Shown here: piece after piece, positions 27,346 to 36,728 of the stretch
Layout of the letters: each line of letters starts with the position of its first letter
How positions within the stretch are numbered: position 1 is the first letter of the stretch
From: Haliscomenobacter sp038240665
Lineage (GTDB): Bacteria > Bacteroidota > Bacteroidia > Chitinophagales > Saprospiraceae
Assembly (NCBI GenBank): GCA_038240665.1
Contig: JBBRGN010000001.1
Span: forward strand, 4,748-68,747
Direction: 5' to 3'
Length of the DNA stretch: 64,000 nt
Made by a program: the position numbers and the translations under genes
The notes under the pieces: model-generated
What the model saw: the letters and a program-made list of their open reading frames with translations, nothing else
What the model was told of the DNA's origin: nothing
Databases searched by the model: none

Positions 27346-27393
27346 TTAATTCAGTATTTATTTTTTTTTCACAAAAAATAAATACTGAATTAA
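27346..27393. repeat. Perfect 21-bp inverted repeat in a divergent intergenic region
   Basis: Arms 27346-27366 and 27373-27393 are exact reverse complements over 21 nt with a 6-nt loop; the arm begins TTAATTCAGTATTTA and ends in a T-run. It lies in the 334-nt gap between the divergent GNAT and subtilisin genes, about 130 nt before the latter. Because no gene ends here it is not an ordinary terminator; an operator, cruciform or attenuator are options. The rest of the gap is AT-rich, and no other feature was recognised. Confidence 0.75.
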
Positions 27394-27523
27394 GTACTAA
27401 CTTTTAATTCTGTCCTCAAATTACCATATTGCTAGATAATGACAAAACATTTCTCCTTATTTGTTCATTTCCAACACGTATTAATATTCAGTTAACGTTA
27501 TTCGAAAAAATATTGTGTCTGCT

Positions 27524-29302
27524 ATGAAGCGAAAATATACCTGGATTAGGCTTTTTGGAACATTACTCGTGTTGTTTGTCGTCGACCTGGCAAATGGACA
27601 ATCGGTCTATCACCCTAAGATTGACAATGACCTTTGGCGCGCACTTAATGAAAAAGGACAGGTCGAAGCCATCATTTTGATGAGCGAACAAGCGGATCTT
27701 AGTTTTGCCCTTAATCTGCCAACCAAGGAGGAGAAAGGTCAATACGTTTTCCAGCGACTGAATGAAATAGCCGATCGCACGCAAGGCGCTGTTTTGCAAT
27801 TGCTCCAACGCCAGAAATTGCAAGCTATCCCTCTGTACATCGTCAATGCCATTTACTTGCCTGTCCTGGATCGTGCTACCGCGCTTCTCTTGGCTGAGCA
27901 AAAAAACGTAGCCATCATGATGCCCAATCCGCAAGTGTTCAATGAATTACCGCGGGGGGAAGCAGAGCAGGCCACCCTACGCCGAGCAGGCGTGGAATGG
28001 GGCGTAGCAAAAATCCAAGCGCCCCAAGTTTGGGCGTTGGGCTTTACGGGTCAGGGAGTAATCATTGGCGGTCAAGACACGGGCTATAATTGGGATCACC
28101 CGGCCATAGCCAACAAATACCGCGGTTTTAAACCCAATGAACCAGCGGCCCACAATTACAATTGGTACGATGCCATCAGCAAATCTAGTCCACTAAACTC
28201 CGACACCATCAACCCCTGTGGCTATCGCAGCAATGTCCCCTGCGACGACAACAGCCACGGCACGCACACCATGGGCACCATGGTAGGCGATGATGGACAA
28301 GGCAACCAAATCGGGGTTGCTCCCAACGCCAAGTGGATCGGTTGTCGGAATATGGATCGTGGCTGGGGCGCTCCCAATACTTACCTAAGCTGTTTTCAAT
28401 GGTTTTTAGCCCCCACTGGGCTGGATGGAAAAGGCGCTAATCCGAAATTAGCACCGCATGTGATCAATAATTCCTGGGGCTGCCCGGCTCAAGAAGGCTG
28501 CAACAGCAACAATTTCAACTTGATGGAAACGGCAGTCAATAATTTAAAAAAAGCGGGAATTGTGGTGGTGGTTTCGGCAGGTAACGCTGGAAGCCAATGC
28601 AATACCATTAATGATGTACCCGCTGAAATTCCCAGCAGTTTTTCCATAGGTGCCACGCAGATCAGTGACACCATTGCCAGCTTTAGTTCGCGCGGCGGAG
28701 GTACTTGGAATGGAAAAAAAGTGCTCAAACCAGAAGTATCCGCTCCTGGCGTTAACGTGCGCTCCTCTATCCCTGGTGGTCGCTACGCCAGCTATAGCGG
28801 AACCAGCATGGCGGGCCCGCATACCGTAGGCGCGGTGGCCTTGATGATTTCTGCGAATCCAAGATTGGCCGGACAAGTGGATCTAATTGAATCGATCCTG
28901 GAACGTACCGCTGTACCCATCAAGTCTACTCAAAAATGTGGCGGCATACGTGGCGATTCGATCCCAAACACAGTGTATGGCTACGGACGCATCAACGCCC
29001 TGGCCGCAGTTAAAGAAGCCATGCGCCTCACCAGCCTGCCTGAAGTGAGCGATGATAAATTATTGATGCGGGTTTACCCTAACCCCGCGAATGAGCAATT
29101 TTTGATCGAAGTTGCTGATTTACCCAGCAACGGATCCTTAGAGCTTTTTGATCTTACCGGACAATTGCTCAACCGCCAAGCGATCGGTTCGGGTCGCAAT
29201 CAAATTTTGGAGGTCAAAATTGGTGATCTTCCCAGGGGCATGTACCTCTACAGACTACAATCTGGAGGAAAAACTGGCGCTGGAAAAATAATCAAGGAGT
29301 AG
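27524..29302 (+). CDS. Secreted subtilisin-like (S8) protease with T9SS sorting domain
   Basis: 592 residues from ATG 27524 (a GTG 9 nt earlier is possible). Signal peptide to about residue 26 (VDLANGQS), then an inhibitor-like propeptide (ALNEKGQVEAIILMSEQADL). The catalytic triad is complete: D185 in IIGGQDTGYNWDHP, H245 in NSHGTHTMGTMVG and S428 in YSGTSMAGPHTVGA. A type A C-terminal sorting domain of about 75 residues closes the protein (RVYPNPANEQFLIEV to RGMYLYRLQSGG and KIIKE), marking it for export through the type IX system. Likely an extracellular or surface protease. Confidence 0.94.
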   Translation: MKRKYTWIRLFGTLLVLFVVDLANGQSVYHPKIDNDLWRALNEKGQVEAIILMSEQADLSFALNLPTKEEKGQYVFQRLNEIADRTQGAVLQLLQRQKLQAIPLYIVNAIYLPVLDRATALLLAEQKNVAIMMPNPQVFNELPRGEAEQATLRRAGVEWGVAKIQAPQVWALGFTGQGVIIGGQDTGYNWDHPAIANKYRGFKPNEPAAHNYNWYDAISKSSPLNSDTINPCGYRSNVPCDDNSHGTHTMGTMVGDDGQGNQIGVAPNAKWIGCRNMDRGWGAPNTYLSCFQWFLAPTGLDGKGANPKLAPHVINNSWGCPAQEGCNSNNFNLMETAVNNLKKAGIVVVVSAGNAGSQCNTINDVPAEIPSSFSIGATQISDTIASFSSRGGGTWNGKKVLKPEVSAPGVNVRSSIPGGRYASYSGTSMAGPHTVGAVALMISANPRLAGQVDLIESILERTAVPIKSTQKCGGIRGDSIPNTVYGYGRINALAAVKEAMRLTSLPEVSDDKLLMRVYPNPANEQFLIEVADLPSNGSLELFDLTGQLLNRQAIGSGRNQILEVKIGDLPRGMYLYRLQSGGKTGAGKIIKE

Positions 29303-29332
29303 TTTTTTCAAACATCCTCTAAAAAAGAATCG

Positions 29333-29340
29333 TACTTTTG
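29333..29340 (+). promoter_or_regulatory. Putative -7 box upstream of trhO
   Basis: An exact TAnnTTTG match (TACTTTTG), 120 nt before the trhO start and 30 nt after the protease stop. The expected -33 position holds only a T-run, so support is limited. Confidence 0.3.
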
Positions 29341-29459
29341 CTGCTTCGCGTACAGTTAGCAGTTCGTGGCGCTTTTTTGAGCACCAGCAAGCCTGCAACT
29401 TGCCATCTGAGCCGGTGTAAAACCAGGCTGGCATTTTGTTAACGTACCCAATCTATTTT

Positions 29460-30506
29460 ATGAAACGATTGTACAATCGCGTCAACAACCGCGAATTGAA
29501 GGTGCGTTTGGCTAACTTAAACGAGCAACGTACCACCCTTTCTTTTTACCAATACCACCAAATAGCTGATCCGGAGATTTTCCGGGATCAATTGTTTTTC
29601 GATCTTAACAAACATGGCGTATTGGGCAGGATCTATGTAGCGCATGAAGGAATCAATGGGCAAATATCCGTACCTACGGATCGTTTTGAAGCGTTCAAGA
29701 CTCAATTGTTTAGCATTCCCTGGCTCAATGGTATTCGGCTCAACATCGCAAGGGAAGACGATGGTAAATCCTTTTTTAAACTCGCCATCAAAGTGCGGGA
29801 AAAAATAGTTGCCGATGATTTGGATGATGCTTCTTTTGATGTCACCAAACGTGGAAAACACCTCAGTGCCCGGGAAGTCAACACGCTTTTAGCTGCTGCT
29901 GACACGCTGGTGGTCGATATGCGCAACCATTACGAAAGCGAAGTGGGGTATTTTAAAGGCGCTATTCGCCCCGATGTCGTAACTTTTCGCGAAGAGCTGC
30001 CGTTGGTAGAAGAGCTGCTGCAACCTTACAAAGAGCGCAACATCGTGATGTACTGTACTGGCGGTATTCGCTGTGAAAAGGCCAGCGCTTATTACCTCCA
30101 CAAGGGGTTTCAAAACGTATTTATGGTGGATGGTGGTATCATCGAATATTCCCGTCAATGTGCAGAACAAGGACTTCCTAATCAATTCCTGGGCAAAAAT
30201 TTTGTTTTTGATGAGCGATTAGGTGAACGCATTTCGGAAGATGTGGTTGCCCACTGTCATCAATGCGGAAAACCCTGTGACACGCACAAAAACTGTCTCA
30301 ACGATGCTTGCCATTTGTTGTTCATCCAGTGTGGGGAGTGTGCTGAAAAACACCAACAATGCTGCTCGCAGAAATGTGCTGATTTTGTACAACTACCTGC
30401 TGAAGAACGAGAGGAGCAGCGCGAAAAAATGGCGTTCAACGGCAATAAGTTTAGCAAAGGTCGATACAAAGCCCAAAGACGAGGCGACGAGCTGAATCTA
30501 GGTTAA
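29460..30506 (+). CDS. trhO: tRNA uridine-34 5-hydroxylase TrhO (YceA), rhodanese-type
   Basis: 348 residues from ATG 29460; a TTG at 29436 would add eight residues. An N-terminal ferredoxin-like domain (LGRIYVAHEGINGQISVP) precedes a rhodanese domain (VVDMRNHYESEVGYFKGA; active Cys in MYCTGGIRCEKASAYYLHKGF). A C-terminal Cys-rich tail follows (CHQCGKPCDTHKNCLN, CGECAEKHQQCCSQKC), probably metal-binding. The family makes 5-hydroxyuridine at tRNA position 34 with O2. Confidence 0.93.
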   Translation: MKRLYNRVNNRELKVRLANLNEQRTTLSFYQYHQIADPEIFRDQLFFDLNKHGVLGRIYVAHEGINGQISVPTDRFEAFKTQLFSIPWLNGIRLNIAREDDGKSFFKLAIKVREKIVADDLDDASFDVTKRGKHLSAREVNTLLAAADTLVVDMRNHYESEVGYFKGAIRPDVVTFREELPLVEELLQPYKERNIVMYCTGGIRCEKASAYYLHKGFQNVFMVDGGIIEYSRQCAEQGLPNQFLGKNFVFDERLGERISEDVVAHCHQCGKPCDTHKNCLNDACHLLFIQCGECAEKHQQCCSQKCADFVQLPAEEREEQREKMAFNGNKFSKGRYKAQRRGDELNLG

Positions 30507-30605
30507 AGAACAATAACGAAATATAGTAAACTTTTGGCTGCCTATTTTTTTGACAATAAGCTATATCCTAAGGAATAAGCCAATACCCAAACATACACAC
30601 CCGAC

Positions 30606-31880
30606 ATGAACTGGAAAGAACGGATCTTACTTATCCTCCTTGCTGCGTTGAACTTCACGCACATTTTAGATTTCATGATTATGATGCCGCTGGGCAATTA
30701 TCTGATGCCTTATTTCAAGATCAACCCACAGCAATTCACCCTTCTGGTATCTGCCTACACCATTAGCGCGGCAGTTTCAGGATTTACTGCTGCTTTTTAC
30801 GTAGATGGTTTTGATCGCAAAAAAGTATTACTGGCGGCCTATTCGGGGTTTTTATTGGGAACCATTGGCTGTGGTTTAGCGCCCACCTTTTACCTATTGT
30901 TGTTTGCGCGTACCTTTGCGGGGATATTTGGCGGCTTGATTGGTGCTCAGGTTTTGGCCATTATTGCCGATAGCTTTCCTTATGAGCGTCGGGGTGCAGC
31001 AATGGGGGCGATCATGTCAGCTTTTGCCATAGCTTCTACCTTTGGGGTGCCCTTTGCGCTTTATTTGGCTAATTTATTCTCTTGGCATGCGCCTTTTTTG
31101 CTGGTTGGTACCCTGGGCCTGCTTTTAATCCCCATGATTGTCTTGTATTTACCGCCGATGACTGGTCACCTGATCAACGAAAATGCGGAACACCGAAAGC
31201 GCTGGACCATCATCACCGATATTTTAAAAGAGAAAACGCAATACACGGCTTTGATTTTTAGTGGCTTGATCATGTTTGGTCATTTTTTAATCATCCCATT
31301 CATCAATCCGTTTATGGAGTTCAATATTGGTTTTTCAAAAAACATTACCCCGCTGATTTACCTCGTTGGGGGTGTTTCTGCCTTTTTTTCTTCTAATATT
31401 TTGGGGCCGCTATCCGACCGCTATGGTAAATTGTCAATTTTTATGATTTGCACCTTTTCAGCGCTCCCCATGATTTTTCTGGTTACCAATTTACCTCATG
31501 GTATCCACTACATTCCTGTGCTTATTCTTTTTGGACTTTGGTTTACCGTGGCTACCGGAAGGGGTGTTACCGCTGGCGCTATGGTAACCAGCATAGTAAG
31601 TCCAGCTCACCGGGGCAGCTTTCAGAGCTTCAACAGCAGTTTGCAACAGCTGGGAACAGGGATGGCTTCTTTGGTTACCGGGTTTATCGTGATCAAAGAT
31701 CCCACCAGCGGGCGACTGTTGCATTACGATTGGGTAGGCTATCTAAGCATAGCTGTTCTTATGGTTTGCATCTACATAGCCTACCAAAATTTCAGCTATT
31801 TGGATAAGCAAAAAAAAGAGGAATTACGGGTGAAAAAAATCGAGGGAATCCCAAGTCACGATCTATCACAAACCCCATAA
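30606..31880 (+). CDS. Major facilitator superfamily transporter
   Basis: 424 residues with 12 predicted membrane segments. The MFS loop motif appears as YVDGFDRKKVLLAAYSG between helices 2 and 3 and as GPLSDRYGKLSIFM in the second half, and helix 5 has the antiporter-like GAIMSAFAIASTFGVPFA. This layout is that of DHA1-type drug or sugar efflux transporters. Substrate unknown. Convergent with the FAS1 lipoprotein gene, 33 nt apart. Confidence 0.9.
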   Translation: MNWKERILLILLAALNFTHILDFMIMMPLGNYLMPYFKINPQQFTLLVSAYTISAAVSGFTAAFYVDGFDRKKVLLAAYSGFLLGTIGCGLAPTFYLLLFARTFAGIFGGLIGAQVLAIIADSFPYERRGAAMGAIMSAFAIASTFGVPFALYLANLFSWHAPFLLVGTLGLLLIPMIVLYLPPMTGHLINENAEHRKRWTIITDILKEKTQYTALIFSGLIMFGHFLIIPFINPFMEFNIGFSKNITPLIYLVGGVSAFFSSNILGPLSDRYGKLSIFMICTFSALPMIFLVTNLPHGIHYIPVLILFGLWFTVATGRGVTAGAMVTSIVSPAHRGSFQSFNSSLQQLGTGMASLVTGFIVIKDPTSGRLLHYDWVGYLSIAVLMVCIYIAYQNFSYLDKQKKEELRVKKIEGIPSHDLSQTP

Positions 31881-31913
31881 AGAATTAACCTGGTATCCAA
31901 TATTGCTAAGTCG

Positions 31914-32918
31914 CTATTGGTATTTTAAAAATGTCCCGATTACCTGAACCAATCCGTTGGTAGCCACAAAATCAGGCTTTAAAATTGGTGATGGTGTAGA
32001 TCCAACCGCGTCTTTGATGCTGATGTTTTTGCCATTCACCTGCATCGTGATGGTTTTGCCCTGAAGGGTTTTGAACACTTTCCCATTGATGAAATGATTG
32101 GAAAAACGGCGTGCTTTAATGATGTGGTAGCTCAACTGTTTGGCTAGGGAATCTTTGGGTACAGCATCCAAATTGGCTAAAGTAATACCGGCATTGGTAA
32201 AAGCCTGATCCGAAGGTGCAAAAACAGTAAGCGGACCACTGCCTGCCAAACGCCCTGCCAAATTTCCGCCAACTTTTTTCAGCGCTGCTGAAAAAATAGT
32301 TAGCTGGGGATTTTTCGCTATTGTTTTGGACAAATTAGCAGTAGCCGGCGATAAAAATCTGTCGATTTTATGAACCACGCCATTTTGAGCATCAATATTT
32401 GCACTTACTATCCGCGCTCCATTGAGGTAAATATCTTGCCCCGGATTGCTGATGTAGAGCGTGCTGTTGATCACCAATATACTGGATTGAGTAGTGTCTA
32501 AATTTGCCAATTTGGAAGTATCTGAAAGGACACGCAGGATCAAAGGGGTATCAATTTTTGTGCGGGGGAACAATTCAGTTGCTATTTTCGTGCCCAGGAT
32601 ATGATACCGCAAAAGAGTAGCAATGGAATCAACAGAGTTAGATAGGATAGCTGCTGTATCCTTAAACCCCGCAGCATGAAAAGCCGAATCAGTAGGCGCA
32701 AAAAAAGTCAAATTACCGGCCTTCAAGGTTCCGGTCAATCCTACGTACCGAATAGCCGCACTGAGCATCCGAAACTGAGGGTCGCCATTGATGACCTCGT
32801 AAATCGTATTTCCCCCACTTATCACATCTTTTTGGCAAGTTGTAAATAAAAAAAATGCGCCTAGTAACGCTAAAAAAACATAACGACGTGCTGAAAAGCG
32901 GAAATTAGAACTGTTCAT
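31914..32918 (-). CDS. Lipoprotein with two fasciclin (FAS1) domains
   Basis: 334 residues. The signal ends with a lipobox-like LFTTC (about residue 28), predicting a lipid-anchored envelope protein. Two FAS1 repeats follow: the first about residues 45-190 (GNLTFFAPTDSAFHAAGF, LLRYHILG, NGVVHKIDRFL), the second about 195-334 (GPLTVFAPSDQAFTNAGI, LSYHIIKAR, NGLVQVIGTFL). FAS1 domains usually mediate adhesion. A TAATTTTG box on the minus strand at 32947-32954 may be its promoter. Confidence 0.93.
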   Translation of the reverse strand: MNSSNFRFSARRYVFLALLGAFFLFTTCQKDVISGGNTIYEVINGDPQFRMLSAAIRYVGLTGTLKAGNLTFFAPTDSAFHAAGFKDTAAILSNSVDSIATLLRYHILGTKIATELFPRTKIDTPLILRVLSDTSKLANLDTTQSSILVINSTLYISNPGQDIYLNGARIVSANIDAQNGVVHKIDRFLSPATANLSKTIAKNPQLTIFSAALKKVGGNLAGRLAGSGPLTVFAPSDQAFTNAGITLANLDAVPKDSLAKQLSYHIIKARRFSNHFINGKVFKTLQGKTITMQVNGKNISIKDAVGSTPSPILKPDFVATNGLVQVIGTFLKYQ

Positions 32919-32946
32919 GCTATATGGATTGATTTAAACCTGCGGC

Positions 32947-32954
32947 CAAAATTA
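32947..32954 (-). promoter_or_regulatory. Putative -7 box for the FAS1 lipoprotein
   Basis: TAATTTTG on the minus strand, an exact TAnnTTTG match 29 nt before the start codon. A 7-bp hairpin with a short bulged extension (32992-33017, CTTGGGG...CCCCAAG) lies just upstream and could be an operator; no clear -33 element is visible. Confidence 0.35.
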
Positions 32955-33201
32955 GGGAAAACCCCAACATTCTGCCAGAAAAACTTTATGCCTTGGGGTC
33001 TTGATTAGATCCCCAAGAATTAGCAACTTGGCGAAATATACATTGTTGTTGAACGTTATTTTTTTTAACACTTGACGCATGCCAACCATTATACTTGGGA
33101 ACAAATAATGAAGCATTTTTTGTAAGCCGAGATAATTTGGAGTAGCATGGTCTTTTTTCCATTCAGCGTTACCTATTAAACTCTTTAAAATTAAAACGAC
33201 C

Positions 33202-33807
33202 ATGTTAAAGCCCTACTTTGATCCCCGTCTTACTGAAGCGGGCTGCGATGAAGCAGGTCGTGGATGTTTGGCAGGACCAGTGTTCGCTGCGGCCGTCATT
33301 CTACCTAAATCTTTTCGGCACCCCCTCATCAATGATTCTAAACAACTTTCGGAACAGCAACGCTTAGAAATGCGCTGCATCATCAAAGAAGCCGCCATAG
33401 CCTGGGGTGTTTCGATGGTGGAACCCGCCGAAATTGATGAAGTCAATATCCTTAATGCTTCTTTTTTGGCCATGCACCGTGCCATTGAACAACTCGATCC
33501 CCAACCAGAGTTGTTGCTGATTGATGGCAACCGTTTTCGGCCATATCCAAATTTGCCCGCTGAGTGCGTTATCAAAGGCGATGCCACCTATATGTCCATA
33601 GCAGCGGCCTCTATACTGGCCAAAACTTATCGCGACGAGTACATGCGTCAGCTTGCAATTGGCCACCCTGAGTATGGTTGGATCCAAAACAAAGGCTATC
33701 CTACGCTAGGTCATCGGCGCGCCATTCGCGATCATGGCCCTACCCAGCACCACCGGCGTTCGTTCCGGTTGTTGCCCGAAAGTACCCAGGGTCGACTTAT
33801 TACTTAA
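33202..33807 (+). CDS. rnhB: Ribonuclease HII
   Basis: 201 residues. The catalytic motif DEAGRGCLAGP (residues 14-24 region) carries the first two acidic residues; LLIDGNRF and the later KGDATYMSIAAASILAKTYRD complete the RNase HII pattern. It cleaves RNA in RNA-DNA hybrids, including single ribonucleotides in DNA. A terminator follows at 33839-33873. Confidence 0.97.
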   Translation: MLKPYFDPRLTEAGCDEAGRGCLAGPVFAAAVILPKSFRHPLINDSKQLSEQQRLEMRCIIKEAAIAWGVSMVEPAEIDEVNILNASFLAMHRAIEQLDPQPELLLIDGNRFRPYPNLPAECVIKGDATYMSIAAASILAKTYRDEYMRQLAIGHPEYGWIQNKGYPTLGHRRAIRDHGPTQHHRRSFRLLPESTQGRLIT

Positions 33808-33838
33808 AAAATACGTTTATGTGCAATAGCAGCTTTTC

Positions 33839-33873
33839 AAAAAATAGCCAAACCTGTGTTTTGGCTATTTTTT
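33839..33873. terminator. Rho-independent terminator after rnhB
   Basis: A perfect 14-bp stem, AAAAAATAGCCAAA (33839-33852) with its complement at 33860-33873 ending in TTTTTT, encloses a 7-nt loop. Confidence 0.88.
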
Positions 33874-33923
33874 GGTTTATTTCAGTACTATTGCTGCCCC
33901 TTTTTCGTCAATAAGAATAAAAC

Positions 33924-34472
33924 ATGAGCTACCTGAACATCATCTGCTTTTTTTTGCTGTTTGCAGTTTTTTCTATCCGTCCAGGATACAATTTAGATTT
34001 TGAGTTGATCGATCCACAAACTAAAATCCCCTACGGTTGGGATATCCGCGGAGAACAGATGCCCTCCAAAGGTTACTTTTTTTCCATCGATTCCAGCACG
34101 GTTCAAAGCGGTCGCTACGCTCTCCTTATGACCACGGATCCTGCGGCTAAAGAAAAAACCGATGGCATCTGTACCTATGTGATTAAAGGCCCTTTTTCGG
34201 GAAAATATATTCTGTTATCCGGTTATCTCAAAACCGAGCGCGTGAGTCCCGGCGGTTTTGCTGGGCTATGGGTTCGTGTAGAGGGTGATCATGGCATGCT
34301 CGCTTTTGACAACATGGAAAAACGCCAAATCAACGGTACCAACAATTGGGAAGCGTTTACCACCCGAGTTCCTTTAAGTCCTGATGCCACCCGCATTTTG
34401 ATCGGCGGATGGATTCAAGGCAACGGTAAAGCGTGGATCGATAATCTTGGCATAAAATATGGTGAAGAATGA
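33924..34472 (+). CDS. Secreted lectin-like (CBM-type jelly-roll) domain protein
   Basis: 182 residues with an N-terminal hydrophobic signal (MSYLNIICFFLLFAVFSI). The body resembles a galactose-binding/CBM-like sandwich: NLDFELIDPQTKIPYGWDI at the start and WEAFTTRVPLSPDATRIL plus GNGKAWIDNLGI at the end, a pattern seen in N-terminal carbohydrate-binding-like domains of Bacteroidota proteins. It is the whole protein here, with no catalytic partner. I cannot assign a ligand. Copy A of the dispersed repeat begins at its stop codon. Confidence 0.65.
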   Translation: MSYLNIICFFLLFAVFSIRPGYNLDFELIDPQTKIPYGWDIRGEQMPSKGYFFSIDSSTVQSGRYALLMTTDPAAKEKTDGICTYVIKGPFSGKYILLSGYLKTERVSPGGFAGLWVRVEGDHGMLAFDNMEKRQINGTNNWEAFTTRVPLSPDATRILIGGWIQGNGKAWIDNLGIKYGEE

Positions 34473-34530
34473 TTCAACAATAAGATACCCATTTTGTCTG
34501 TTTCTTTTGCTGCCTTATTATCGACTCATT
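34471..34530 (+). repeat. Dispersed intergenic repeat, copy A
   Basis: 60 nt beginning GATTCAACAA and ending with the 20-mer TGCCTTATTATCGACTCATT. Both ends are identical to copy B at 58069-58131, and the interior aligns with a few mismatches and a 3-nt length difference. The first bases overlap the stop codon of the preceding gene. Confidence 0.75.
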
Positions 34531-34604
34531 CCGGAGTGATTTTAGGGCGTCTCTTTACATATTATTTTTTTGTGAATTTTCGTTGAGATAAAAATTAATT
34601 TCCC

Positions 34605-36572
34605 ATGCAACAACTGAGAAACTTTTTCTTTTTTCTTTTTCTATTTGTTTCCGTACACCTGAGCGCGCAATCTTCTTTTTATACCATATACGTAGGGGCT
34701 TTTAAAAATCCCGCGCCAGAATCTTTTCAACTTTTACAAAAACTGGGTTTTGTCTATGCCAAAGACCTCACCAATGGCGCTTATGATGTCTACATCGGCG
34801 GCTTTGATGTACAAAATCTAGCCGATCAAGCTTTAAAAGAAGTTCACTTGCAAGGCTATGCTGCTGCTAAAGTGGTTCAAACGCCACTTTCAGGCAAAAA
34901 AAATGTAGCCATCATTCAAGTGGCTACCTTGGAGCCTGAAAAAAGCATTGCTTGGTCAAAATTTACTCCCCTGGGCAATCTCTACATCATTCCCTACACG
35001 GATAAAGTAAAAATGACGGTTGGTATTTACAGCGATATCGAAAGCGCCAAAAAACAATTGCCAAACATTCAAAAACAGGGATTCCCGGATGCTTTTGTAC
35101 GCAGCGTACACCCTGCTTTTTTGCATCCTGTTGGTTCATTTGAAAAAGGAGAAAAAACAAAAGAAGTAAGCGCTACCTTCCAGTTGGATCATGCGCAAAA
35201 AGGAAAAACGGTGGCCCTGAGTAAGAACCAGCTGCCACCTACCACCTATTCTTCTGGCGGCGTCCGTTCCTCCACTACCGCCAAAGGCATTCCTCCAAGT
35301 AACGTCAATACCAGCCCGGTACCACAAGAATACAATTTCAACCCCCAGCCGCAGCCGAATACGCCTACAGCAGGCGACTTTACCGCTACCGCCAAAACGC
35401 CTGCTACCACGCCAGTAAACCCTGGTTATCAAGTGCCGCCTGCTCGTACTTTCGCTTATGGCAATTCGCCAAGTATTGAAACAGCGGCTCCAAATCCAGA
35501 ATGGTCAAACAAGGGAGTAATCGGCGGCCCCGCTTCTACTGTACCTTCAGAATACAATTACAATACAGGCAACCCAAGCAGCAACCAAGCTGTACGTACT
35601 GCATTTTCTCGGCGCTCCGTGGTTGAATTACAGCGTTTGTTGAAAGCTGAAAACATTTATCAAGGTCCAACCGATGGGTTTTACAATGCAACTACCGTTC
35701 AAGCTTACCAGGCTGCCAAACAGTCGAATCCGGAGTTGGCGCGGTATCAATTGTTTGCCCAGCGGCAAGGAAAAAACATTCCGGGCAGCGCGAATCCTCT
35801 TTTGAGTTCCATTAACCGCTTGGGCGACGATGCTTCAGCAATCAGTGCTTTAGCTTCTTCCCAACATCCGCTAGCAAGAGCTTATCAAGCTTATCAATTG
35901 CTGGTGGCTCGCGGCCCTGGTATTGAAGTCAATAACCTGATGAATACTTCCATTCAAGGTGCCTTTGGAGGAAAAACGACGCCGGTTGTTCCTCCTTTCG
36001 ATTACCGCGCCACCTACGCTTACAACGACCTGAATCAGTTGATCCTGCACTTGAACTACATCCACTCTGTGCTGGGCAACGATTATCCGGTTCCTTGCTG
36101 GTTGGCACGTCGGCATCCCAAGGAAATAGCACAAGTTCAAGCTGTTTATCAATCCTCGACCGATGCGCAATTGCCGCTCCAAAGTTGCGATGCGTTCAGC
36201 GACTGGGAGGATGTGCAGTTGTTGCAAAACATTGCGGCTGGAGTTGGCGCCAGCACGCCCCCTAGCGGTTTGTTGATGCAGGCCGCTTCGCAACGTGCGC
36301 GCTTGTATGAAGGCAGCGCTACGGTAGAGGCCGCCCAACAGCAGCAGTTGGAAAATTGGTTGACTACGCTTTGGGGTAACCTAACGGCTTGGGGCAATCA
36401 AGATCCGCTGCACCAACAATTGGTCAAAGCCATGCGGATTTCATTTTTTGAAACCCAAGTAACAATAGAAGATTACTACCTGAGCAAAGGAAACACGCCT
36501 GAACAGGCGCGCGGGCTAGCACTCGCCACCCAACATACTTTGGTGAGCCCTTATTTGCAGCGGTTTAATTGA
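34605..36572 (+). CDS. Exported protein with SPOR-like repeats and a peptidoglycan-binding-like motif
   Basis: 655 residues with a signal peptide (MQQLRNFFFFLFLFVSVHLSAQ). Residues about 23-170 contain SPOR-like units (FYTIYVGAFKNPAPESFQLL, GAYDVYIGGFDVQNLADQAL, MTVGIYSDIESAKKQLPNI). A Pro/Thr/Asn-rich linker (about 195-330) includes a repeated element, VPQEYNFNPQPQP and VPSEYNYNTGNP. Then comes a PG_binding_1-like helix unit (RRSVVELQRLLKAENIYQG, PTDGFYNATTVQAYQA) and a C-terminal helical region of about 260 residues that I do not recognise. A periplasmic, cell-wall-associated role is inferred. It is followed by a hairpin at 36617-36652. Confidence 0.75.
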   Translation: MQQLRNFFFFLFLFVSVHLSAQSSFYTIYVGAFKNPAPESFQLLQKLGFVYAKDLTNGAYDVYIGGFDVQNLADQALKEVHLQGYAAAKVVQTPLSGKKNVAIIQVATLEPEKSIAWSKFTPLGNLYIIPYTDKVKMTVGIYSDIESAKKQLPNIQKQGFPDAFVRSVHPAFLHPVGSFEKGEKTKEVSATFQLDHAQKGKTVALSKNQLPPTTYSSGGVRSSTTAKGIPPSNVNTSPVPQEYNFNPQPQPNTPTAGDFTATAKTPATTPVNPGYQVPPARTFAYGNSPSIETAAPNPEWSNKGVIGGPASTVPSEYNYNTGNPSSNQAVRTAFSRRSVVELQRLLKAENIYQGPTDGFYNATTVQAYQAAKQSNPELARYQLFAQRQGKNIPGSANPLLSSINRLGDDASAISALASSQHPLARAYQAYQLLVARGPGIEVNNLMNTSIQGAFGGKTTPVVPPFDYRATYAYNDLNQLILHLNYIHSVLGNDYPVPCWLARRHPKEIAQVQAVYQSSTDAQLPLQSCDAFSDWEDVQLLQNIAAGVGASTPPSGLLMQAASQRARLYEGSATVEAAQQQQLENWLTTLWGNLTAWGNQDPLHQQLVKAMRISFFETQVTIEDYYLSKGNTPEQARGLALATQHTLVSPYLQRFN

Positions 36573-36616
36573 AAAAAATAGCGTTGGTAGGTCGCCGTTT
36601 TAGGCGCACATTATTG

Positions 36617-36652
36617 ACAAAGAGATGCAAGTGAAAGCTTGCGTCTCTTTGT
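36617..36652 (+). terminator. Hairpin after the SPOR-like gene
   Basis: Arms 36617-36631 and 36638-36652 pair over 15 nt with one G:T pair and a 6-nt loop (TGAAAG). The following T content is low, so termination strength is uncertain. It separates this gene from the RloA remnant. Confidence 0.6.
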
Positions 36653-36728
36653 GGTTTAGAGCGGAAAAAAAAGGTGCAAATACGAAGTTTTTTCTTTTTT
36701 TTGAGAAAATCTCTCCTATAATACTCAA

